From: Tenebrio molitor
Taxonomy: Eukaryota; Arthropoda; Insecta; Coleoptera; Tenebrionidae
Length of the DNA stretch: 64,000 bases
Direction: 5' to 3'
Assembly (NCBI RefSeq): GCF_963966145.1
Contig: NC_091054.1
Location: 8,804,001-8,868,000, forward strand
Shown here: one piece after another, positions 11,604-23,888 of the stretch
Layout: each line of letters opens with the position of its first letter
Position numbering within the stretch: the first letter of the stretch is position 1
Program-made: the position numbers and the translations under genes
The notes under the pieces: model-generated
Database searches by the model: none
What the model was told of the DNA's origin: nothing
The model's input: only the letters and a program-made list of their open reading frames with translations

Positions 11604-12779
11604 TCAGTAGTCCAAAGCCCATTCATTTTCGGCAAGAAACGCATCGACGACTTCTTTCATCGCGAAATTTGGAATGAGCTGATCTTGCGTTAGTTTCACT
11701 CTTGTTACGGGGTCGAAATGACCGACTCGCTGCCAAAAAAAGAAATGAATAAAAATTGAATCGATTTTTTTCAACAATAAATAAACACCTGAAGATGTTC
11801 TTCCAAGTCTTTTTTGTCATAAGTTATCCCACTTGGAGTTATCACAGGTTCCTGCAAGATTTCAAAACTGATTTTGCCACATAAATAATCAGGAACTTCG
11901 CGTTTCTACAAAATAACAATTTAAAAAATCGCACAATTGGGATGATCACCGCATACTCTTCGTTTTTCGTCCACTTTCACGAACAAAGCGTTCAACTCGG
12001 TTAAATGTGAATCCTAAAATGTTACGCATTATTTTATAAAACTAAGACATAACCAAAGCAAGCGATTTGCGCGCCACCAGTTGGAAAATTCGCCCACTTA
12101 CACATTCCTCTTCGATTTCGCGCACTTTATCCTGCTCCTCATCACATTCGAGTCCTTCTTTTTTCACGTTTTCGATTTGCGTCTCTTTGTCAATCTTAAT
12201 AAGTTTGGTGAGGTACGTCAAAAGGTCGATTTCTTGTGCTATTCTCTTCTCTTCTTGTATCGAAAACCGCTTCTTCCGCGCGGCTCTCAGCTGTGCCGCG
12301 ATGTCGTCGCCGAAATTCAGTTTCTGTTCTTTGGCCAAATCCGACGCTAAAACGACCGCAATGACGCGACTCCCGCAAGGCGGCACCCGAACTCACCTCT
12401 CATCAAGTGTTTGATCGCTTCGTCGTAGTTTTCCGTTTCGAGGAGCGCTTGGCCTAAAAAGAAGTGGCCCTTGACTAGGTTGGGTTCCATGTCAAGGGCC
12501 CGCCTGCAGTCGGTGCAGGCCAGCTCCCAACGGCACAATTTAAGGTAGCACAGCGCCCTGTTCGTGAAATAGTGAGCAACATCCGGGTTTTTTATCTGAA
12601 AAAGGGTAAACATAACCTCAATGTTTGCCAGCGGTGCGAAACGCGTGGATCTCGCTTACTATTGCCTTGCTGTAGCAGTTGATGGCTTCTTCGTATTTTC
12701 TTATGCTAAATAGGCGATTTCCTTGTTCTTTCAGCTCCTTGTCCGTTAGATTCGCCGTAGAATACATGTGTTTACTCAT
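11604..12779 (-). CDS. STUB1: STUB1/CHIP E3 ubiquitin ligase
   Basis: Co-chaperone E3 ligase: the TPR domain binds the EEVD tails of Hsp70 and Hsp90, and the U-box recruits E2 enzymes to ubiquitinate misfolded clients in the cytosol. Minus-strand exons are 12660-12779, 12397-12595, 12102-12346, 11957-12013, 11789-11905 and 11604-11729, giving 287 aa (human 303). The TPR region spans about residues 14-115 (LKEQGNRLF with the clamp Lys17, then FTNRALCYLKL and GHFFLGQALLE). A charged helical linker follows (KLNFGDDI). The U-box spans about 211-285 (VPDYLCGKISFE, EPVITPSGITYD, GHFDPVTR, LIPNFAMKEVVDAF), ending in an acidic -EWALDY tail as in other CHIPs. An AATAAA lies about 190 bp downstream. 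It is head-to-head with CCDC47. Confidence 0.95.
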
Positions 12780-13456
12780 TTTTGGTTTTTGGAAGCGGAC
12801 TCACGACAAGACGAACAAAGGCATTATTTTTGGCAATTTTTTAATACTGCCACTTTATATACGATATCCAAAGCTGGCAAGAGTTGTAACGCAGCTTAGG
12901 TCTTTTAATCTAAACAAAGATAAACATTTTGTACATTAATATTTATTTGACAACTAATTACGTCAATTCTTAAGTGTAGGGGGCGCCACCGCTGCATATT
13001 TTTGAAAGTCTTCAAATAAAAATTTACCATTAATGAAAATATGTTAACAAATTGGGCTTAAACGTTGTCAGACAACACTCAACACTAAACCTTTCTCTCC
13101 ATCCTCCATCGCACCAGAGATCGCACTAACCAAATGTTTTGCGAACAATTTCTAAAAAGTAAATCTGCGAAGAAGGTGGAGAACTATGCCATATTTTTAA
13201 TATTTCATCCTTAGAGTTATTTCTAGCAGATGTGAGCCAATTTTCGTGGAAACTATTCCAATTTCGTCAAAATAGGATTGCGGAAGTGGTTAGAATGACA
13301 TTTCACTCGTGACGTGTGTTTTTACGTAAGTCATTTGTCAATCCAGTCAACCTAACCTCAATCAGTCTTTTTGTTGTCTGTTTCATCGTTAAATTACGTA
13401 AGTATTAAATTTATTTGCGCGTAGTCATTCCCGATCGCTTCATTTTGTTGCAGACG
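12780..13456. promoter_or_regulatory. STUB1/CCDC47 bidirectional intergenic region
   Basis: About 680 bp separate the two divergent start codons, so both promoters must lie here. A likely 5-prime UTR intron of CCDC47 uses donor GTAAGT (13398 or 13326) and acceptor TTGTTGCAG just before 13454. I cannot place transcription starts. Confidence 0.5.
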
Positions 13457-15043
13457 ATGCGGCTATGCCGACACTTACTCGTCCTTTTTTTGATGTACCA
13501 CCTCAGCTTGGCCTCGAAGTACGACGATTTGTTCGACAATGAGTTCGCAGAATTCGAGGATTTCGACGCCGAAGAGGACGTAATATCTAACGAGAACTCC
13601 CCAGAGACTGACTTTAAAGAATCTAGTCAAGAAAATGTTCAAAGTGACGACGAGCAAGACGTCGTGATCGACGACGACGATTCGGAATTCGAGCACTTCC
13701 AAGACGTAGAAGAGTTCGAAGGTTTCGAGACCAAAGATGAGAAGCCCGTCACCGAACCGAAAATTACGATAACCAAAGTCCCAATACATTTCCGAGCAAA
13801 CTGGGACAGCTACTGGTTGGAAATACTGATGGTAGCGGGGCTCGTTGTCTACTTCATCAACTTCGTCACCGGCAAGAGTAAGAACACTAAGATTGCGAAC
13901 GTGTGGTTGCAAACGCACCGACAGTTGTTAGAAGACAATTTCTCTCTGGTGGGGGATGATGGGGCCTTGGAAAAGAACGAGAACGTGGGCTTCATCAAAG
14001 AGAGCGAAAATGTCTTCACTTTGTGGTGCAGCGGCCGCACGTGTTGCGAGGGAATGTTGGTAGAGCTAAAATTGATCAAAGTAAATATCTGTCGAAGTTT
14101 TGACACTCGAGATTAATTTTTACGTTTTCAGAGACAAGATTTGGTGGCCATACTGTCAGGCATGATGCGGCCCACCCTCGACCAAGTTCACATCAAGGTC
14201 ACCATGAATAAGGAAGATATGGACAATTTTGTTTTTTGCGTCGCTTCAAAGAAGACTTCTCTTCATTTGTCCAAAGAAATGGCGGATTTGAGTGTTTACT
14301 GTCCAGAGAGAAGACCTGGTGATAAGCACAACATTCCCGCCAGCTTTAATGTAATGAGTGAGATATCAGAAGCGACGTCCGCCATGTTGGATTCGAAAGT
14401 TGTGGCTGTACTCAATAAATTCACTGACCTGGTCGACTACATTCATTTCTCTGATCAGTACTCAGGACCCAAGCAACAGGAAGACACCGGAGTTTTGAAA
14501 TTGCCAGACAATCAGAAGGTTTTGATGTTTGGATTCAACATGCCGCTGAAAGGGGTTTCCCTGGAGGAGGCCATGAATCAGCTTAAGCCGCTCCTGATCA
14601 TGGTATTCTACTGCATGGAGAAAGTAAAGAAATATAGACTGTCAAAAGAAGGTAAAAAAGAAAACTTGCAGTTTTTTAAATGATCATGATTCATATCAAA
14701 ACCTCAGTTTAAGTGATTTTGAAAACCTAGCGCCAACGCTTTCAGTACAGATCGCGTTTTAAACAGATTTTGAATGATTTTGACGTTGATTTTTTTTTTC
14801 GCAGGCAAGGCCAAGGCCGACAAAAACCGCCAGCGCGTTGAAGAAGCTTTCCTGAAGTCGACCCACCAGGCCCGCGCCGAGGCGGCTGCGGCGAGACGCG
14901 AGGAGCGCCGCCGCCAGGAGAAGGAGAAAGTGATGGCGGACGAAGATCCCGAACGGCAGAGACGCTGGGAGGAGAAGGAACAAAAGAGACAAGCCAAAAA
15001 ACGTGCTCCCAAAATGAAGCAGTTGAAAGTAAAAGCGTTGTAA
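13457..15043 (+). CDS. CCDC47: CCDC47 (calumin/PAT10) ER membrane protein
   Basis: ER transmembrane protein known as a subunit of the PAT complex, which helps multipass proteins fold at the translocon, and linked to calcium handling. Exons at 13457-14080, 14132-14651 and 14805-15043 give 460 aa (human 483); introns are 51 and 153 bp. Visible are a signal peptide (residues 1-20, ending LSLASKYDDLF), a long acidic Asp/Glu lumenal region, a membrane segment at about 119-139 (YWLEILMVAGLVVYFINFV) after FRANWDSY, the conserved cytosolic domain (DLVAILSGMM, FNMPLKG) and a Lys/Arg/Glu-rich coiled coil from 382 to the end. AATAAA at about 15088. The ATG sits 3 bp after a strong acceptor. Confidence 0.95.
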
Positions 15044-15484
15044 TTTTTCTTAAACTTTTTTTTTGTGGTGTTGCGTTGCTATTTCATAATAAATACAGTT
15101 TTGTTGTTGGTCGTACTTACAGTGCCAAATCGTAATACTTTACTTTCACAGAGCTCCAGGACGACTTGGTTTGCATTAATCGTACGTTTTGAAACTTGAT
15201 CACACTTTTAAAATCAATTTGTCCGAGCTGTTTGAAGCGTCGCGATCATAAAACTTGAAGAAATCGATTGTTCGAGTTGCGGAGTTTGAAAGTGCAAATC
15301 GGTCAGTCCTGAGAGTTTAACATTTGTTCGGCTTATGTTGACTTGTCCGACGATTTGTTTGTTTGTCGTTTTCAATAAATAAAGTTGTAATAATTTTTCT
15401 TCTGTTTATTTGTAATCGATATGTACCCATTATGTTATATATTCCATTGGCTTTCTATATAACTTTATTATAATTACCTTTGCA

Positions 15485-15559
15485 AATCATGTATAAAATA
15501 GTGGGGGAACAAATCTAACATAGGAGGAACTGGCAACGGAAAATATTTTATACATGATT
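15485..15559. repeat. Perfect 16-bp inverted repeat
   Basis: AATCATGTATAAAATA at 15485-15500 is mirrored exactly by TATTTTATACATGATT at 15544-15559, leaving a 43-nt GC-richer loop. It could be a tiny inverted-repeat element or a structured RNA. Nothing else identifies it. Confidence 0.6.
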
Positions 15560-16379
15560 CTCGAATAATATGTTACATATACGTACATTTTTATATTTTC
15601 TATTAATATAGCAAGTATATAATGTACACTTTCATATAGCGGTGTAATTAGTCTCGGGTATTGAACGCAATCCGCCATTTTGAAACAATCAAAACCAAAC
15701 AAAATTTTGTTGACATCGTTGGCACGGTGCGTTTCTGGGGGCAGACCTGCCGCCCCAAGAAACGAACCTTGACACGGATTTTGTTGCACAACTGGAACCT
15801 AACGACGTCGAAAAATATCATAATGGTACATCGAGTAGGTTACAATCTACTCCGCCGCGACTCTTAATTTAACAATATAAAATCGAAAATGCACAATACG
15901 AAAATCCTTGCAAAGTATACTTTATTATTCTTATTTGTCGAATGATTGCAGAAATTGATCGAAAATGATCATGATCAAAGTTCTGTCCCGATCACGATCA
16001 TTCGAAACCGTGATTACATCAAAACAAGGTAAGTAAATAATACTTAATGATCGTGCAAATGTCAAAAGAAGAGACGCATGTCGTTTCCGGATGACGTCAC
16101 ACCGGAAGGTCCAAATTAGGCCAACATATTGCTGTAAGAATCCGAATTTTACAGTACACATCTAATAATCAATCAGGAAACGTGATGAAGCATCTCGATG
16201 TCGTAATAAATTTTTGTTAGGATGAAAAGATAATGTTACAGGCACGCTAGGTTATAATAATTATAATTTTTAGCAAATATTACTTTACTTAATACATTCA
16301 CGTTGCTTCAACGGAAGGACGCAACGTAAAATTCACAATTAATTGCGTTTCGTTCTAGTACAACACGTCATCAGTCCTG

Positions 16380-16450
16380 TGGGCGTGGCCGCGTCGCCCC
16401 GCCCTCCCTCTCGCCATTGGCGGACGAGGGCGGGGTCGAGTTCCGGCCGC
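16380..16450. promoter_or_regulatory. GC-box/CCAAT cluster
   Basis: Dense GC boxes (GGGCGTGG, CCCCGCCC, GAGGGCGGGG) flank an inverted CCAAT motif within 70 bp, surrounded by AT-rich sequence. This composition is promoter-like, but the transcript, and even its direction, is unknown. Confidence 0.25.
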
Positions 16451-17138
16451 AGCACACAATTCTTCTTTTGGTTTTTTTGTTACGTTAAATATATAATCAA
16501 TTCCATAACTAACAGTTTTTTGATTTGACGGCGGGAGGCGGCGAGTTGGTGGTGCGCGCGCCGAACCGGCTGACTGGCCGTGGTGTAAATTTTGATTGAT
16601 TTTGTACTTTGACTTGATTTTTGATTCGACGACTCATCCGTCCAGTCGAACGGACCCCGGACCGGTCAAGTTTTTCGAAAAGTTCATTGATCCCGTAACC
16701 TCGACGATTTAAGTCTTACCTTTCAAATTCAGTTTTTTTTCTAAGCGTCGTACCTATATCTATCTGTAAACGTCAAAAACAGGAACAACCTTAAAATGTA
16801 AAAAGTACCAACTAACAGTCGTATATACTCTGTAATCAGGTGAATGATCTGAAACGGTCTGGTCGCGCGGCGACTCTTAAATGATCAATTTAAAATTTTC
16901 TATATTGTCAATTTTTTTGTAGTTGAAAGATGCGTTAGTCCTCGAGTAAAAATGCGTACCTAATAAGTTAGCACCATGTTTGTTCATGACAAGAAATTCG
17001 TTTAGTGAGTGGCGTTCCGGGGCCTCTCCGACTGGACGATCAATTCAAACTGGTCGATCAGATGATCGCGTGTGTGGTGTTTGTTTTTTTGCCACCTCAC
17101 CGCTCCCCCGCCTGCATTAGCGAAGCTACAACAACGAT

Positions 17139-18013
17139 TTATTGTCCCAATTGCAACGGACTGAGCACAATTCCGCTGTGTGTCTGTTTCTCACTACAGT
17201 CTTGGTTCTTCTGTCCGTCACTGCTTTCACTATTGTCACTCCTCTCGATGACGACACTGAGACAAGTCTCCAGGTCGTCGGTGGCCGAGCTGCGATTGGC
17301 CGGTTCCCTCGTCCGCATCAGTTTCGACGGTTGCGTTGTATCGATAACAGTCACACCGTTATCGTCACTATCGTTACTCGAAACACTCTGCATGTCGTAG
17401 ACGAGCTCCAGGTTCTGCAGTTCGATGACAGAGTCCTCGCGCGACATTTTGGCGACGTCGTCGCCGTCGGGAAGGTTGATTTGGGGCAGGCTGAGCTTGT
17501 CGACCTGGGACGGCGCCTCCTTGAACTCCTGGGTGCTGGTGCTCGGCATGGGGTGGCTCGGGGGGACGATGGACACCTTCTTCTTGTTCTTCGAGAGGAG
17601 GGCGGCGCTGTCCACGTGGAAGTCACCGTGGTCGCGCGACTTCGAATATCTGAAACCGCACCGGATCAAAATCAACGAAATGATCGGACCTGACAGTACC
17701 TGTTGGAAGCGTGGGGGCAAGCGTTGTTCTTCAGTCGGGTTTTCTTCCTCCTCCGCAGGCAGGTAGAGGGACACGCGCACAGCAACACGCGAATTAGGCA
17801 ACACAGCAGGCCACAAGCGATCAAAGTAGGCCCTATCAGGCGCAGTTCTAACGTTTTGAAGCCCTTCTCGCCGGTACCGACGAAGAAGATCACGCTACCG
17901 ATAGCAGTCGTACCCAGACCGACGTACAGCAAAGCGTTGGCGGCGGCGCTCTGGTGGTACACGCTGAAGAAGTCCTCGTCGTCTGAACCTGTACCGTACG
18001 TGGAGTCGTGGAT
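17139..18013 (-). CDS. Core exons of a two-pass membrane protein, function unknown
   Basis: Two minus-strand exons, 17700-18013 and 17139-17649, are joined by a 50-bp intron (donor CAG|GTACTG). They encode about 274 residues from IHDSTYGTGSDDEDFF to the stop, whose TAA overlaps an AATAAA. The first exon has two hydrophobic segments (ALLYVGLGTTAIGSVIFFVG and LIGPTLIACGLLCCLIRVLL) followed by a Cys/Arg-rich juxtamembrane run. The second exon is a Ser/Asp-rich hydrophilic tail with repeated SxxxD patches. The 18013 boundary is a TTCTTTGCAG acceptor in phase 0. An unspliced frame continues to an ATG at 18073 (294 aa), which is the alternative start. I do not recognise the family. Confidence 0.7.
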
Positions 18014-18073
18014 CTGCAAAGAATCGACCGATCGTGAACGATTCTCCAAACTATTTTCAATGATCATGCTCAT

Positions 18074-20751
18074 TTTGACGATCGATCACTTTTTAAACTC
18101 TGCAAGTACCTGGAGCAATTAGACGGTTTCTAAAAATAGACGGCGCTGAAAAACAATATTCTACTGATCGTTGGAATTTTCCCGATCGATCAAACTTTTC
18201 ATTTTGTCGTCCATCAAAGATGCACATAGATCGAGGAAAAAACCATAGACGGTTAAAATTCTGTCCGGGGACCGGTCTCGAGGGAGCCAAGAATTTCTCC
18301 TGAATCCCTCTTAGAGTGTTTCCAAGTATGTCGTGATGAATAAAGACCGAAACTTTCAAGGATCGAGTTATTAAGGAACTAACCTGTTGAAGCGAAACGC
18401 GGACGGGGGGATTCCTGAATAATTAGTCCAGGTTTTAAGTATTTATAAAAGAGCGTGAGAAGTACTTTGCGTATAAAAATGCAAGCGACGCAGACTTATC
18501 GATCGAGGTGGAGTGAATGGGACCTGTTCGATCTATTCCTGATGCACTAACGACTTCAAGTCTCTAATTAATCCATAAAAAAAAGAACCTCGACATGCGA
18601 CTGAACCATATTTTACAAGCGAAAATAATCGAAGCGTTGTAATTAGCCATGCAATGTTTTAATAATTCTCGTAGGCGGTCGCCGCTTTAAGTATAGACTT
18701 CCGTAATCGTTACCAACGTCTGTTGATAATATTGCTCCGTTGACCCACCATTTGAGTTGACAGATCACGTTTTAAAAATATTTTGAATGATTGAATTTTT
18801 TGTTGAAAATTTTTAAAACGGTCTGGCGACTAAACGGTTAGTCTTGGAGCCTCGCGACCGACATCGATCGATTCCGCGTTCAATTTTCTAGTAGATTTGT
18901 CGATCAGAAGTCGATCGGTGGGATCGTGCGGGTCGCGGTGAGGAACGGAAAGTTCCGATGCGAGTGAAATTTTATGCACATTTTAAAAGCGTCCTGCTCT
19001 TCTACTTTGCGTGCTGTCGCCGCGAATTTCTCACTGTCGACTCTAAGATAAAGCCTCTATCCGCCGAAGGTATCGATTTGGGTGAAAAGAAGCGAGATTC
19101 CGATTTTGAGGGGCGGAATGTCAGGCCATGCATAGCAATGCAAAATCTGCAAATGAAAATGCGAAAAGAATATTTTCGAAATGTCCAAGTGCGGCTGTCT
19201 CATGCGCCGGGGACACCCTTACTCTGTTCCTTTTCATCCATCGGTGGTGCGCCTCTGATTGTTTGATGCGGTGTTGCCGCGCTTCCTCGGAGAGTGAACA
19301 GCGTCTTCCCCTCTCTCGTTCTTGCCATGCCGCACGGCCCTGCGAACACTACACACACAAAAATACAAAATGAAATTTCCGAAGGGCGGCTGGTTTGAGA
19401 TTTTTCAAAAACTTCCAAACAGACATTCCCGCGTTCGTTGAAACCTGAGTTGTGGCCGCGCGATTGGCAGGACTGTGCTGAAAAGCGCACCGATCGATTC
19501 GTTTTTAAACGCTGTCTCAAAAAAGCGCAACTCTTTGTAGCTCCTTCGGGTAAACAATGTAAAAGGCTGCGGGAGCGGCGATCACGTCGCGATTTTTTCC
19601 TGTGGTTCCCCGGGTGAGCGCGCTTTCGCAGGCCAAATGCCGCACGTGACGATGTCATTATCGTGACGAATCGCGGCACGTCAGCTGCCAAAACATGATT
19701 TCGATGGGGAAAACTCGCCGGGGGCGGGAGGTTTTGGTGCGTCACGTGGGTCGCGATCAATTCGTCCGGCATGCGACGGCGGAATTTTTATTAAAAAGAC
19801 CGCACACGAATTCCCTTATCGGTGTGGTTCGCCGCCCCCCGCGCCGCCAGTCGCTCCTCTCTAACCGATCATTCCCACGATCGTCCTTCCGTGGAATCGT
19901 CGGATGCAAACGCGACGAGAAGCGGCAAGGACTGGGGTTGCCAGTGGCGACGTCGACGTCGCAGTCGGCCAAGGCCTCGATCGCCGCCCCCAACCCCCGC
20001 CCTCTTGATTTCCGATACCTGTTGATGCACCGGCAAATAACTCAGATTGAGCTTGGGCAAACAGTGCGTAAGGAGATTGACGGCCTGTTTATTTATTGAC
20101 GTTGAAACACCAAAGAGCCTTATTTAAGACCGACCAAACAGAGGTGGGCGCTCCAGACGTCCGTCGTTTACAATCCGAGGCAGAACCAACATCCACTTTT
20201 CAATTAACGGACAGCTAGAGCGAGGCGGGGGGCGGCGTCTCACCCCACACGCACTAATCTCGTGGCGATCTTTAATTCTCATTAAATCAAGTTGACATTT
20301 CATCCTATTTTTATTTGCAACCTTTCCGCTCGACTCGTAAACCCCGTCCGACTAATTTGGGGAGAAAAGGAGACGCTTTCCGATGACATTCAGGGATTTT
20401 AATTGGCAGAAAAAGCTACAGTTACACTAGGGAAGAACCGTCAAGAGAGCAGAGATTTGACACTGGCGCCACCTTTCCCACTCGACGTGCAACAGAGTCA
20501 AGCTCCTCATTTGAACGAAGAGATTCGGAACGTTCAGTAAAACTTGTTGTAAAAACGATTAATTTCGCAAACTCGATCGAGTTCAATCGAGTAGCAAGTA
20601 GCGTCCTGACTCCTGAGTGGCAGACAACAAGTTGTACACTGCCCACGTGACTGTGAAGGACCAATCAGAACGCTAACTTGTGAGTCGGCGTTGCCGGTAA
20701 CGTAGAGATCTGCTCGTTCGTTTCTTCTTTTATGTTTGTCGGAGGACCTAC
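18074..20751. other. Probable intron of the 17-24 kb membrane gene
   Basis: Open frames here, including a 190-codon one on the minus strand, have no recognisable motif and unstable composition. The stretch lies between the core exons and candidate exon 1b. Near 18060-18950 it is rich in GATCGATC-type palindromic words. No repeat or RNA gene is identified. Confidence 0.4.
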
Positions 20752-20910
20752 CATAAATCCGGGCGGATACTGTGGGAAGGGTGCGATTTCTCTGGTGGCG
20801 ATGTGGCTGGGCAGCTCCGCCCGTCCCTTCCTGAGTTTCTTCCGTCTGAGACGCTGTTTCTCTCTAATGAGCAAGGCGGCTTGCATTCCTGCTGATGCTG
20901 CTGTGCTCAT
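20752..20910 (-). CDS. Candidate alternative first exon (1b) of the membrane gene
   Basis: An ATG at 20910 opens 53 codons ending at a phase-0 donor ATG|GTAGGT. The peptide is basic (REKQRLRRKKLRKGR), then proline/aromatic-rich (APFPQYPPGFM), with no membrane segment. Phase 0 is what the acceptor at 18013 requires, so it can supply an alternative cytosolic N-terminus to the core exons. The frame also continues 28 codons past this donor to a stop (VGPPTNIKEETNEQI and on), so a different downstream splice is possible. Confidence 0.45.
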
Positions 20911-23888
20911 GCAGTGTAAACCTCGCCGACGGCTGCGGCCCGGGTCTTAACCGAGTGCCCGATCATGATCGATCCGGTACGATCATGAACGACGGTCGCC
21001 CGCGAAAAAGATCCCATACAAAAATAGCACTATCGTAGATCACACAGTGTATAGATGGCGACGATTATAGAAAGGCATTGTTCAGCGTAAGCGTAGAGTT
21101 AGGCGTGTATAATACGGTGGCAGTCGGTCGAAGCGAGCGTGGAAGGGCTTAAATTGTCGAAAAATATTCCTCCTCAGAGCGTAGAGTCTTGGTTCTGTTC
21201 CGATGGTTTCATCTTTGTAAAGTGTGATATGTTGATGGCCCCTTGGTTTTGCGGCATCGCTTTGGTCCTTCGAGTTATCCCGGGTCGAAGCGGTTTCTCA
21301 TCTTTTTCATGTTCGCAGAGTTCAGTGCGACATTTTCGGCGATCCGGACATTCTGCACCTGGTCCGCGCGACGCCGGGAAAGTCCCGGAACAAAGATTAA
21401 TACACACGTTCGGTACGGCACACGACGGTTCAATTAACGGGGAAATTTCCGGCCGGGCTTGACACACAACGGAAGGCCGCTCAATCGATATGTTTATTGT
21501 CCTGGTTTCAGCCGCGGTGTTTATGTTGCGTTATGATTGTGCACAACATAAACAGGAGTTGGGCTTTTTTACGCGTTCAGCCATGTCAACATATCGACGC
21601 CCACGACAATTCGAGGTGACGCCACTTCTAATTAAAGAAAGTATCCGACGGAATGCTCGCAAAGGCGGAGAATTGCGTGATCATTTCCCTTTTACTTTAC
21701 GGACCCTGATATTTTATGCATGGGTGCGTTTTTCCATATTGGACGTTTATCCGCAGAATTCATGAAAATTTGCTTTTTAACAGCCGACCGCACGCCACTG
21801 GTCGCATTTGACGTTTCACGCTTGTGTCAACACAACCGACCAAAACCTAAGAATTGACCGCTTAAGTGGATTCGAATTGCTCTGTCTATTTGCGATGAAA
21901 GTGATCAATTTTGTACCGTACCTTTTAGATACCGCCAATGATTGATCGACAAACATAACCTCATCTTTCACAAATGTCACAATATTAAGTTGAATCGATG
22001 AATCCGCCGTGTTTCTGGCAAGAAATTGAATCGACGTAGAGACCATCAAAGCTTGGTCTGCACAAAAAGTAACTTAAATGAGAGTAAATCAAAACAAGAG
22101 TACGAGAGGTATTTTATTTTGATTTTATTTTGGTGACAAGTAGGTACGCTTGAAAATTTGAACAAATGGGATTTCATTGCAGCGGAACGAATCAGTACGT
22201 TTTGTGCATAAAATCAGGGTGGTTTGTGACAAAATGGAAACTGTCAGTTTTGACATTTGACAGGTGAAAATTAAATGTTTTCGTTAAATACGGTGTCACA
22301 GTGTGTGGAGGAGGTGTTGGTGGTGGAAATTGCGGCCGCAATACGTTGCAACATCGATGTGGAATTCGATGAATACGAAATAAACGCGCTATGTGTCGAC
22401 GAAACCGTCATCTCCCTCGAAGGCCAGACGAGAAGTTGACGTCTCTCCAATTACTCCGTCTTAATAAACCGTTAAATTTCCTAGAACTCGCCAAACAATT
22501 TAGCCGAATCGCCCCTTAATCACCGAACGAATTAATATCGACGCCCTGTCGATATCAAGCATGTCCATCAGATGTTATCACGCCCGTTCCGGGCGTTCGC
22601 AGGAATCCGGGATCAGAGTCGGGGTCGATCTGGCGCCGGAAACGGAAACGGGGACACCCCCGTCGACGATGCGATAAGAATTCGCGCGGTTGTCATCGAT
22701 TATGCCATTAGGGACAGGTAGACGTGCCGTCCGTAATTGTCGGCGGTCTTAAAACCCCTCCGCCAGAATCGATAACTTATTAACATTGTATTTCCCCGGG
22801 GGGCGTCCTGATTTAATCGAGTTGGTGACAGAACGATTTTAATATTTAAAAGGCATTATCAGCTTAACGCGTCCGCATAAATGGGTATTGTGCGCGAACA
22901 AAAAAATTGGAAAAACACGACAGCTATTTGTCGCGGTTTGATGATGCGATGCGTCGGGGGTTAATTTATATGAATTAGAGTTTATGGGGCGCAAGGGAAA
23001 GGCGCAGGAATTAATGAAGTCACTTATCGGTTTGTTGTACTTTTTTAATACGAACCGAGTGGATGGAGTCGTTGTAATGGAATATTGCAAAGTTTGGGGA
23101 GATTGTGGATCGCATCGGCTTTTAAAGTTCAATAAGCTCGTTTGTTTGGATCACGCAACAGTTAGTTATGGTGATTAAATGGAACGGATTTTCACTCTTT
23201 TCACTGGTATCGGTCGATCTGCCGAACGTAACACAATAAAGGACAGAAACACCGCATCACGACAAATTATTATTGTTGAGTATCGTTCATTCGGCGGACC
23301 GGAAGAGGTATTTTGGGGAGGAAAATTGGACCATTGTAGAATGCTGAGCTGTGGCGGAGGCGCCGGGCGAGAATATTGATATATTTTGGAAATTATACCT
23401 AAACGTTATGTAACTACGCTATAACGTAAAAAAATTCGATCGTCATAGTTATTTTTATGGCGTGGCACTTTAACTGGTGTGATGTAATGTACATTGTTTG
23501 CATGATCCGGAATTTGTAGATGTCACCATTTAAAATGGCAGAGTTCAGGTTGGCAACTCTGGGAGGGAAAGTGGAAAAAGATCGAAGCGTCCTACACATG
23601 TCGGGCGATAAATTTTGAATGAAGCGTATCTAAAAGAAGACGGCGAAAGAATTAATCGAGAAAAATATGTGAGCGAAGAGGATTAAGTGGAACGTCGTGA
23701 TTAATGTGAGAAATGTGGCGACGCAGATTGCACTGGGAGTTTGGGTAGGGCTGCAGCTCGCCGTTAATTCGGTGTGGAGTGCAGCGACCTTGAATGAATT
23801 TCGATTGCGCCCCCGTCTGTTCCATTAGCGCAACACGTGATCACGAAATCTCAAACCAACGAAAGTGGCCAAAGCCTTCGGTAATCAC
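20911..23888. other. Intronic/intergenic stretch between exons 1b and 1a
   Basis: Contains one candidate small ORF (22275-22439, listed separately) and a perfect copy of the recurrent decamer CATAACCTCA at 21954. Other open frames lack recognisable features. GC-rich islands alternate with AT-rich segments. Confidence 0.35.
22275..22439 (+). CDS. Candidate 54-residue small ORF
   Basis: An ATG frame of 54 codons with a protein-like mix of residues: Val/Glu-rich, moderately acidic, three Cys, no membrane segment (centre: CNIDVEFDEYEINALCVDET). There is no homologue I recognise, no visible splice context and no nearby AATAAA. It could be a short peptide gene, part of a spliced gene, or chance. 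Confidence 0.22.
   Translation: MFSLNTVSQCVEEVLVVEIAAAIRCNIDVEFDEYEINALCVDETVISLEGQTRS

Larger units (their letters stand above)
15044..17138. other. Intergenic region between CCDC47 and the 17-24 kb membrane gene
   Basis: No convincing gene. It holds the 3-prime end of CCDC47, a 16-bp perfect inverted repeat at 15485-15559, and a second imperfect stem at about 15729-15767. A GC-rich patch follows at 16380-16450 with GC boxes and an inverted CCAAT (ATTGG). The last could be a promoter, but I see no coding exon attached to it. Confidence 0.45.

Noticed and set aside
17142..17693. 183-codon plus-strand frame over the membrane gene
   Set aside because: Shadow of the minus-strand coding exon, which has better composition, a splice junction and membrane segments.
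19200..19772. 190-codon minus-strand open frame
   Set aside because: GC-rich sequence open on both strands, no motif, no splice or polyadenylation context; most likely chance.
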